Source of the DNA: Vigna angularis
Lineage: Eukaryota > Streptophyta > Magnoliopsida > Fabales > Fabaceae
Direction: 5' to 3'
Assembly (NCBI RefSeq): GCF_016808095.1
Contig: NC_068973.1
Coordinates: 15,620,501 to 15,684,500 of the forward strand
DNA length: 64,000 bases
The notes below the pieces were generated by a model that saw nothing but the letters and a program-made list of their open reading frames with translations, did no database searches and was not told where the DNA came from. The translations under genes and the position numbers were made by a program. Positions 1 through 10,300 of the stretch are shown piece by piece. Positions within the stretch are counted from its first letter, which is position 1. Every line of letters starts with the position of its first letter.

Positions 1-89
1 ATGACCAAAGCAAAACAAAAATCATGAGTCAACAAGTTACATTTGGACGTGGGCAAATTCCCAAATATGGTTACATCATAAAAGGCTTG

Positions 90-1590
<1,501 letters not shown>

Positions 1591-1597
1591 TCTCTCT

Positions 1598-1749
1598 TGT
1601 GAGAAATAGAAAGGATTGAGAGAAAATGTTCCTTGTGTATATTGAATACACATAGGGTAGTTTATTTATAATGAAAGATACGGGCCAATGCCCTTAATAC
1701 AAAATGGGCTAAGCCCAACTAACAGAAAAATAAATCTTAACATTTAACA
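1598..1749 (-). repeat. LTR of element A (intact copy)
   Basis: The 152-bp LTR begins TGTGAGAAATAG and ends CATTTAACA on the plus strand. It matches the split copy at 3319-3398/5493-5569 almost exactly. It contains AAATAAACTACCC-like A-rich promoter sequence on the minus strand. Confidence 0.88.
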
Positions 1750-2223
1750 CTCCCCCTCAAGATGGAGCATACAGATTGTATGAGCTAAGCTTGGAATAGA
1801 TGAACTCAGTGTTGAACTAGATGATTTGTCTTCAAGAGTGTGAGGCAAACATAGATGGACTAACAGCAGCTTGTGAAACTTCAACTTCAAAAGTGGATGA
1901 AGGAAAGTAGTGGTGGACAATGACAAACTGCAAGGACTGATTTCCAATCAATGATGGATGAGTGACAGGATCAACAGTAGTAGCGGAAAGCTAAGAGCTA
2001 CAAAACTGCAGGGACTACACTAAATCCTCATCAATGATGGCTGGGTGACGGGATCAACAATAGTAGCTGAAATCTAAAAAACTGCAGGGACTACACCCAT
2101 ATATGTGACTTGCAGTGCCTTGGAAACGTACTCCCCCTTAGTGTGAAGGGCGGAAATGTGGAATTTCACAGTTGCTGGACCAAAGTGATGATACTTAGCA
2201 GTGTATCACAAGAAGATCGGGCT

Positions 2224-2424
2224 AAACAGCACCGAACAGCGGCAAACAACAGCGGTAAACAGTGCGGAACAGCGGCAAACAACACCGAACAGCGGCAAAC
2301 AGTGCCGAACAGCGGCAAACAGTGCCGAACAGCGGCAAACAGTGTTGAACAGCGGCAAACAGTGCCGAACAGCGGCAAACAGTGCCGAACAGCGGCAAAC
2401 AATGCCGAACAGCGGCAAACGGCG
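2224..2424 (+). repeat. 20-bp tandem repeat array inside element A
   Basis: The unit GAACAGCGGCAAACAGTGCC recurs with a strict 20-bp period for about ten copies, with a few variants (AACACC, GTGTTG, AATGCC). Because 20 is not a multiple of three and the unit lacks stops, all frames stay open. This explains several overlapping long ORFs here on both strands. Confidence 0.93.
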
Positions 2425-3049
2425 TGGACAGACGAAGATGGCAGCAATGGTTGCTCTGGAAGGTCTGAACAGAGAGAGGGAGGTCCGGCGAGAGCTATGG
2501 AGGTGTTGCGGTGAAACTCCGACACCGGGAAGGCGGCGCGTGCAGAACACGCGCCCGAGATCTGACGGGAAGAGGAGGCGCGTGAAGAGGAGTCTAGTCT
2601 TGTCTCCGGCGGGGTTGGCCGTCGCTCGAGGAGACGCTTCAGATCTGCTGGTCACCGGTCGAAACTGTGACGGCGGTTGGCGGTCGGCGACGGACTGGCC
2701 GGAAAGAAGCGCTGCGTGGCGGTGCGTGACTGAGAACTGGCTCTCGAAACCGGCGTGGTTGGCCGTCGCTCGAAGAGACGGTCAAGATCCGCAGGTTACC
2801 GGCTAAAACTGCGGTGGTGGCCGACGGTGGCCAGCGGCGACGGTGGTTGGCCGCGGAAAGTGGCGGCGACAGCGATAGCAGCGACGGCAGCGGAAAGCGG
2901 CGATGGTCGACGGCAGAGACAACTGGCTGCACTGAGAAAAAGAGAAAATTGACTGCCGACTGAAATTGTAGGGGCTGCCGGCAGCCATGGCGGCCGGCCG
3001 CCGGCAGACAGCAGAGACCACTAGAAGAGGATCAGAGAACCTGATACCA

Positions 3050-3300
3050 AGTTAGAAATGGACTTTAAGCCTAATTCAACCCCACAAAACCGGCTTGTAG
3101 GGTGAGGTTTGCATCCACTTATAAACTATGAATTGACCTTATCTCTAGTCGATGTGGGACTTCCAACACACCCCCTCACGCCGAGGTATATACGTCTCGA
3201 GCGTGAGATTAGACATTTTTAATGGGTGGTCTGATAGCGGCCTGATAGTGGGTGGAACAATATGCCCAGCAAACAACAAATATCGCTAGGATAGGCTCTA
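3050..3300 (+). repeat. TRIM-like LTR sequence embedded in element A, with its own primer-site motif
   Basis: CTGATACCA at 3041-3049 (an initiator-Met-type primer site on the minus strand) is followed by GTTAGAAATGGACTTTAAGC and a block containing TCGATGTGGGACTTCC and CCCCCTCACGCCGAG. I recognise this as a common legume short LTR. A second primer-site motif follows at 3309-3318, next to the true LTR of A. Confidence 0.6.
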
Positions 3301-3398
3301 ACCATGGCTCTGATACCATGTGAGAAATAGAAAGGATTGAGAGAAAATGTTCCTTGTGTATATTGAATACACATAGGGTAGTTTATTTATAATGAAAG

Positions 3399-4068
3399 TG
3401 TTACGTACCTGAGTACGTAAACTAGCCAAATACAACCTTTCACTCTCTCTCACACGGAATAGAACAATAAACGAATAATATTTGATGAATGAATCTCTTT
3501 TATTGATGGTAATATCTGAATAAACAAGGATAAACAATAATTGGGAGCATAACCTCCTTCAATTACTTTGAGAGCATAACCTCCCTCACAAGACAATAAT
3601 GTCTGTCACAAAACTCAATAATCAAAAGCCTGTCTTTAACCCTGGACTCTAACCTTATTTATATTAATTATTTCCCGCCCATCTCTTATTAAATATTCCT
3701 CTAGAATATATCTGCATTTGATATAAATATCCCTATATTTAATATTCAATAATTTATATAAATATCTCTATATTTAATATAAATATCTCTATATTTAATA
3801 TAAATATCTCTATATTTAATATAAATATCTCTATATTTAATATAAATATCTCTCCGTATATTATCTTAGCACATATCCTTAATTATAAATATCTTATATT
3901 GAATATTTCCCTAAATATATATTTATTTACTCTAATTAACTTATACTATATTTATTTACTCTAATTAACTTATATTATATTTATTTACTCTAATTAACTT
4001 ATACTAAATATTCTCTCTGCTCATATACTTTCTAACCCTTATTATTACCCCTACCTTAGGTCGTAACA
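3399..4068 (-). repeat. Downstream LTR of element B
   Basis: This LTR starts TGTTACGTACC and ends GTCGTAACA. It holds four copies of a 21-bp unit (TATCTCTATATTTAATATAAA) and a threefold repeat around TTTATTTACTCTAATTAACT. Confidence 0.93.
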
Positions 4069-4137
4069 TTACACCCCGCTGCAAAACAACCTTGTCCTCA
4101 AGGTTGGAAACAGGGAGCTGGACCTCATGGCTCCTCA

Positions 4138-4767
4138 TCAATTCATGTCTGGAGGTTCGGGTGGTGGTAAAACCTTCTCTAATGTCTTCCATTCTTCATC
4201 CAGCATTCTGGTTACCACTTCTCCTAAATCATAAGCCCTGAGGGAATGGTTTTCAATGTCTTTCAGTACTTCACGTCGCGCTCTTCCTTCTGCCAGTGTA
4301 CCAAACACTGCAAGCCCCCTGTTCTTTTTGTCGGCCCATCTCTTCACAGACTCCATTGTTCTCTCCAGGGTATTGATTCTTCCATTTGCCCTTCCTTCCA
4401 AAGCCTTCATCCTTCCTTCCAATACTAGACCGTTTGGTTCAGGTAGTTTTCTCACGCTCGGTTCTGGCCGTCTCCTCCCGTTTGGCTCGGTAAGTCCTCT
4501 CTCTATAGGTTCCGTCCGTTCTTTCACATTCGGATCCAGCAGTCTGCTATCGTTCGGTTCTGGCCGTTCGCTCACGTTCGGATCCGTTAGTCCACTATCG
4601 TTTGGTTCCAGCAGTCCCTTCCCATTTGGAGCTTGGACTTCATGGCGTATTCCACTCAACTCTGCCTTCAACCTCCTTAGGGAGAACTCCATGTTCTTTA
4701 TTCTCTGCTCCATGCTCTCCAGTTTCCCTTCAACTGCATTTATTCTTCCCTCCATGATGTCTTTCAC
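4138..4767 (-). CDS. Intact 209-residue gag-like coiled-coil protein of element B
   Basis: This is the only intact ORF of element B and starts just inside the primer site. The first 45 residues look like a coiled coil (MEGRINAVEGKLESMEQRI). Residues about 50-110 are a degenerate repeat of proline-asparagine units (EPNDSGLTDPNV, EPNGRRRPEP). A second charged helical region follows (LEGRMKALEGRANGRINTLE), and the protein ends LPPPEPPDMN. The N-terminus resembles the gag start of element C ([19 protein letters not shown]), so it is probably a shortened, diverged gag N-terminus. It has no zinc knuckle, protease or RT. Whether it is expressed is unknown. Confidence 0.6.
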   Translation of the reverse strand: MKDIMEGRINAVEGKLESMEQRIKNMEFSLRRLKAELSGIRHEVQAPNGKGLLEPNDSGLTDPNVSERPEPNDSRLLDPNVKERTEPIERGLTEPNGRRRPEPSVRKLPEPNGLVLEGRMKALEGRANGRINTLERTMESVKRWADKKNRGLAVFGTLAEGRARREVLKDIENHSLRAYDLGEVVTRMLDEEWKTLEKVLPPPEPPDMN

Positions 4768-4783
4768 TCATCTCTATTAGGAT

Positions 4784-4799
4784 CCGGCAGGTCGGACCA
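4784..4799 (-). other. Primer-binding site of element B, tRNA-Tyr type
   Basis: The plus-strand sequence CCGGCAGGTCGGACCA equals the 3' end of plant tRNA-Tyr as I remember it, so the minus strand would pair with it. It lies 2 bp from the LTR. The same 16 bases occur at 16174-16189 in element C. Confidence 0.7.
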
Positions 4800-4801
4800 A
4801 T

Positions 4802-5492
4802 TGTTACGTACCTGAGTACGTAAACTAGCCAAATACAACCTTTCACTCTCTCTCACACGGAATAGAACAATAAACGAATAATATTTGATGAATGAATCTC
4901 TTTTATTGATGGTAATATCTGAATAAACAAGGATAAACAATAATTGGGAGCATAACCTCCTTCAATTACTTTGAGAGCATAACCTCCCTCACAAGACAAT
5001 AATGTCTGTCACAAAACTCAATAATCAAAAGCCTGTCTTTAACCCTGGACTCTAACCTTATTTATATTAATTATTTCCCGCCCATCTCTTATTAAATATT
5101 CCTCTAGAATATATCTGCATTTGATATAAATATCCCTATATTTAATATTCAATAATTTATATAAATATCTCTATATTTAATATAAATATCTCTATATTTA
5201 ATATAAATATCTCTATATTTAATATAAATATCTCTATATTTAATATAAATATCTCTATATTTAATATAAATATCTCTCCGTATATTATCTTAGCACATAT
5301 CCTTAATTATAAATATCTTATATTGAATATTTCCCTAAATATATATTTATTTACTCTAATTAACTTATACTATATTTATTTACTCTAATTAACTTATATT
5401 ATATTTATTTACTCTAATTAACTTATACTAAATATTCTCTCTGCTCATATACTTTCTAACCCTTATTATTACCCCTACCTTAGGTCGTAACA
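4802..5492 (-). repeat. Upstream LTR of element B
   Basis: Its ends match the other LTR of B. It has five copies of the 21-bp unit instead of four, which accounts for the whole 21-bp length difference. Confidence 0.93.
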
Positions 5493-5574
5493 GAAAGATA
5501 CGGGCCAATGCCCTTAATACAGAATGGGCTAAGCCCAACTAACAGAAAAATAAATCTTAACATTTAACATCTCT

Positions 5575-7154
5575 GATAAGCATAAAAGCTTTATTGCTGC
5601 CATTTGTTCTACAAAAATTCCTACCTCAGTCCAGGAGGTCATGAAACTTGAACATTGGAATCAAGCCATGAAAGAAGAGATGAATGCATTAGAAAGAAAT
5701 TCAACTTGGGAGATTGTTGATAAGCCAAGAGACAAGAAAGCAGTAGGGTGTAGATGGATATTCACAGTGAAACATAAGGTAGATGGGACAATAGAAAGAT
5801 ATAAAGCTAGATTGGTGGCAAAAGGATATACCCAAACTTATTGGATTTACTATGAGGAGACGTTTTCCCCAGTGGCAAAGATGAATACAGTTCGAATTGT
5901 TCTCGCTTTGACTGCTCATTTTGGATGGGACTTACACCAGTTGAATGTGAAGAATGTCTTTCTTCATGGAAATCTAGAAGAGCAAGTGTACATGGAGATT
6001 CCCCCAGGTTTTGAAGTTAAAATGAAAAAAACAAGGTATGCCTCCTAAAGAAAGCATTGTAGGGTCTTAAGCAATCCCCTAGAGCATGGTTTGGAAGATT
6101 TACAAAAGCAATGGTTTCCTTGGGATACAGACAAAGCCAAGGAAATCATACTTTATTCATAAAGCACTCTTCTACTGGTAAACTCACTTTATTGCTTGTC
6201 TATGTGGATGATATGATTATTGCAGGAGATGATGAAACAAAAAAATTGGCATTAAAAGAAAAATTGGCAGCCCAATTTGAAATGAAAGACCTAGGAAAAC
6301 TCAAATATTTTTTTTGGAATAGAGGTTGCTTACTCCAAGAACGGAATTTTCATCTCCCAAAGAAAATATGTACTTGATCTCCTCAAAGAAACAAGAAAGT
6401 TGGGATGTAGAACCTCAACAGTTCCTATAGAATAGAATCACATAATTAGAAGTGAAGAAAGTGCTCCTACAGAAAAGGCCCAATATCAGAGATTAGTCAG
6501 AAAATTGATTTATCTATCACACACAAGACCAAACGTTGCTTATACAGTTAGTATAGTGAGCCAATTTATGCATGATCCAAGAGAGAGACACATGCAAGCG
6601 ATTGACAAAATTCTCCAATCTTGAAGTCAAGTCCAGGAAAAGGGCTATTAATCAAAAGGGAAAACACATTGACTTCGAAAATATATATTGATGTTGACTA
6701 TGCAGGTTCTATTACTGACAGAAAATCTACTTTTAGGTATTGTGTGTTTCTTGGTGATAGTCTGGTAACGTGGAGAAGCAAAAAGCAAGATAGAGTATCT
6801 CGTTCTAGGGCAGAAGCTGAATCCCGAGCTCTTGCTCCAGGAATCTGTGAAGAACTCTGGATGAAAATCATTTTGGATGACCTTAAAGTTAAGGTGGACA
6901 ACCCTCTGCAACTACACTGTGACAATAAGTCTGCCATTAGCATTGCCCATAATCTAGGACAACATGACAAGACCAAACACATTGAGATTAATAGACATTT
7001 CATCAAAGATAATCTAGATAGAGGCTTTGTGATTACAACTCATGTTCCTACAAAACTTTACATAGAAGATATTTTTATAAAAGGGCTCCCTCCGGGTAGA
7101 TTACAAAATCTTGTAGACAAGTTGGGAATGATTGATATTCATTTACCAACTTGA
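5575..7154 (+). pseudogene. Copia F reverse transcriptase and RNase H, degenerate
   Basis: The RT begins around [19 protein letters not shown], with [20 protein letters not shown], then LVAKGYTQ and [13 protein letters not shown]. The catalytic YVDD is at 6201-6212. RNase H follows (YIDVDYAGSITDRKST, HCDNKSAISIAHN, DKTKHIEINRHFIKDNL). Frame changes near 6035, 6310 and 6610 and an in-frame stop after QS near 6620 mean no single product. The last open frame, 6621-7154, ends at the polypurine tract. Confidence 0.85.
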
Positions 7155-7161
7155 GAGGGAG

Positions 7162-7380
7162 TGTTGTAATTAGAGGAAATATCTATAGAATCTTCTTAAG
7201 TAGAGAAAATATTTATAAAATCTTCTTAATTTGAGAAAATATTTGTAGGATCTTCTAGATTATTTTTCAGTATATTGTTTGCTAATTTTCCTTTTTTAGA
7301 AGATTATATTGTTACAAATATAGGTAAAGAGAATGTAATTGATATGAATGAAAATAATAAAGTCAATCTCTTTTTCAAGT
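7162..7380 (+). repeat. 3' LTR of Copia F
   Basis: The LTR starts TGTTGTAATTAGAGG directly after the polypurine tract at 7151-7161. It probably ends at CTTTTTCAAGT (7380), by analogy with elements D and E, which also end in AAGT. The splice donor of TELO2-like exon 9 lies only about 10 bases further on. Confidence 0.7.
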
Positions 7381-7390
7381 TGATTCTTAC

Positions 7391-10300
7391 AGCTAACCCC
7401 TTGAAGAATCAAATGCATGCCATTCTTCATCCCATCCAATTCCTCCTTAGACATTGTCTCCAGAGAAAGACCTAGAGCAGCAGATATGTCTGAGATAGAT
7501 ATAGGAAAAATAAATAAATATGGTACCAGATCCAGTGAATACTTAGAGGAGGAAGGTACATGAGATTGTCATAACTACAATGCAAAATTGGGTGAGCCAT
7601 GCCACAACAGGAAGGCCTCTATCTTGCAACTTGATGAAGGTGAGATGTAGTGGTGGAGAAAGCCTTTCCAGTTACAAGGGTAAAAGCAATAAACTTGCCC
7701 TTCCCAAATCCCACAATGAAGGCAAATTCATGCACTAAACCACCCTTTCAAACTCAAAACTAGAAGCTATGTATTCCTCTATCCACATGCTTTTCACTTT
7801 CAGTATACTGGTGCAATTAAAAAGGATACAAGCTTGTTGCTCAATAGGTGCTGTTTGCACAAACTCTTTCTTAGACCATACTGCCATCAGACGTTGGACA
7901 GTATTCAAAAGCCCAGGGCGATTATGTTCTGATAATAAGGAACCAGGTGGGCATTCATGAACAGCAAATTGAAGGATCCATTTAAGGCAGCTAACAGGGA
8001 ATACTTTCCATAGCAGGAATTTGTCAACAAACATAGACCTGAGGGGAGACAAGGGAACATAGCACAAAACAAAGGGGCATAAGCATAAAAAAGTATTAGT
8101 AATACTGAAATTTCATTACAGGTTATTAAACAAAAAACAAATAAACAAAAAGGGAAAAGTGCTTATGATGGTGTCAACATGCCTACAGCCATGCTGTGTC
8201 CCAATAGTAGTCAATGGTGGGAAATGCCGGCATGGCAGAGGTTTAGCCCCTATATGACAAAAAATCACTGAGTACCAGTTTGGCTTAGAACATGGCTCTA
8301 GCAGTCATGACTCTTTTTCAGTGCAACAATCTCTTATGCGGACCTAAAGTGGTGTCATTTTGGTGTGGCTGTTATAGGAGGACAATCTTGAGATTGTTCC
8401 CCTTTTTTATTTAAACAGAACAGAATCAGGAACCTTATTGGAACCCATAACTTAAGTTACACAAACTTAACCCCCACTCTTCTCTCCAATGATGTAGACC
8501 CAACTTCTCTAGCGCCAATGCCACATTTGCAGCCACATAGTGTTTTCAGGCAATCTTTAGCAAAGTCATCTCTGATGAGCTTGTGCAGCTATGTTCTGAA
8601 CTACACAGATTTCTCAAGGTATGAAAGAGATCTGCTACCTCTTTGTTCTAACCTCTGGTCTGTTGTTCTTGTGATTTCTGCCCTACAATCTACCCTATAT
8701 TTAATTTTATTTTTCTAATTGGGTTTCGTCATCCTAGTTGAAGTATGGTAATTGCTTCATCCACTCAACCACACGGATCTACACCAATCACTGCCTCCAC
8801 CTCTGCATTAGTTTCTTTCTCGTACACTGAAATCTGCATTTAGTTTTCAAATTTTGACTTTTGATCACTAATTACAAATGTCTTTAGTTTTAGTGTTTTT
8901 AATTTAATTTTCCAGCACACAAATATATAATGTGTATCTTAAAACTTTAGACATGTGGTCATCCAGTAGCCAATACAGCTTTTTCAGAGTCAGACACTCT
9001 GCGCCGCTATTTAGAATTGACTGGTTGTAGCTCATTCCGAACAAAATCAAAACAAAATGATTATTTCAATCACCTGACAGAAGCCTGAAGCTTAAAAATT
9101 CGATGGAATAACAACCACAGCAGCCAATACGCATGAACATCATTAGCATCTTGAGTAGCTAACTTCTGCAAAATCACCTCAGAGATTCTTTCTGTGGTAT
9201 AAGGATCACTGATGGATTCCATTATTCTTGACCAAAATACCATGATAGGTTTCGACACGAGCAACTCCTTAGTAATTGAATCATTATTTGATGATAAGCA
9301 ACCATTGACAAGCCTTAGAACTTCAGGTATTAATTCACTAGATAGAAGATCTACAAGAAAGAGACTGAATTAGGAAACAATAAATAGCTAGTCCAGACAG
9401 AGACTATAACATAATTCACAACACTACCAGCATAGGAGTAGAGTCATAAATAACCGCAAGTCACAAACTTCATTTATCTCCTTCAGCAATATAAAAAGTA
9501 GATTTATAGTGTTTTCCATTAAATATAGGATAATAGTTAGAAGACAGTCAATTTCAACATGATATTTCCAGTTTCTCAAACAGTAGTTATTAGTCCTGAT
9601 CACAATGGGGAGTGGCCAAACATAAAAACACATGGCTGGATGGTCACTATAACAATGGTTAAGTATACAAAATAATCAACTTACACGACATAAATATAAA
9701 TACTCTGAAACATAAAATAAAAAATACCAAAAGTAAGAACATTCATAATTAATAATCAAACGTCATTTTATAGAGTATGTGGGGGAGGGGAGAACAGATC
9801 TATGAAATGTGAAGAAAGAACATAATACGCTAAAATAATAAAAAAACAAAACAGAGACCTGCAAGCTACATTGTGGAATTTGAACTGATACCAAAGCATA
9901 AAACAATAGAGATGTGGGAATACTGAATAGAGACATAAACACTGTCATAGAGCAGAGGACCTGTTGGAAGAACATCAGGACCTGTTGGAAGAACATCAGG
10001 TTCTGTTGCATGCACAATTTACTCTACTATTTGCAGATAAGCTATTCTACACACATCCACAGATATACAGATCAAATATAAAAAGTGGACATTAGTAACA
10101 AAGGAGATATTCACAAAATGTTCTTCACTTAAAGTCATGCCTAAAAAGAACGTACAACCTACTTCAAGCAAAGTAATGAAAAAACATGTCTACTCTGACA
10201 AGTTGACTTACCCAACTATTGTTGTATAAAGAAAGAGAAAGCACGAGTATCAAGGCTAAAAGCTCAAGTCTAACGCACATATATCCATGAAGCTTTTAAA

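Larger units (their letters stand above)
3399..5492 (-). mobile_element. Non-autonomous Ty3-type element B, very young, nested in the LTR of A
   Basis: LTRs are 3399-4068 (670 bp) and 4802-5492 (691 bp), running TGTTACGTACC...GTCGTAACA. By eye they are identical apart from one extra 21-bp unit in the right copy. The target duplication GAAAG is perfect (3394-3398 and 5493-5497). The minus-strand primer site at 4784-4799 is complementary to the 3' end of plant tRNA-Tyr as I recall it, the same site as in element C. The 733-bp interior keeps only a gag-like ORF and a fragment resembling the 3' end of the pol of C (LEDKVV at about 4100). Confidence 0.93.
1598..5569 (-). mobile_element. Non-autonomous Copia-type element A, nested in F, its LTR split by element B
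   Basis: LTR copies are 1598-1749 (152 bp) and 3319-3398 plus 5493-5569, the second interrupted by B. They run TGTGAGAAATAG...TTTAACA on the plus strand. The target duplication TCTCT is perfect (1593-1597 and 5570-5574). On the minus strand a primer site complementary to initiator tRNA-Met (TGGTATCAGAGC, ending at 3318) abuts the LTR, and a polypurine tract (TTGAGGGGGAG) abuts the other LTR at 1750. The 1.57-kb interior has no gag or pol. It holds a 20-bp tandem repeat, a GC-rich block also seen in element D, and a TRIM-like LTR. Confidence 0.88.

Noticed and set aside
2224..2424. Regular short repeats resembling a CRISPR array
   Set aside because: The 20-bp units abut without spacers, in a plant retroelement.
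2110..2932. Several overlapping ORFs of 97-201 residues on both strands
   Set aside because: They come from the stop-free 20-bp repeat and GC-rich leader DNA of element A. Composition is biased, frames conflict, and no domain is seen.
2560..3000. GC-rich stretch that might be bacterial contamination
   Set aside because: It lies between the LTRs of element A with an intact target duplication and shares sequence with element D.
4246..4780. Plus-strand ORFs of 60 and 174 residues
   Set aside because: They are antisense shadows of the gag-like ORF of element B, which starts at the primer-site side as expected for the element.
4781..4800. tRNA-Tyr 3' sequence as a tRNA gene
   Set aside because: Only the last 16-18 bases are present, next to an LTR; this is a primer-binding site, repeated at 16174.
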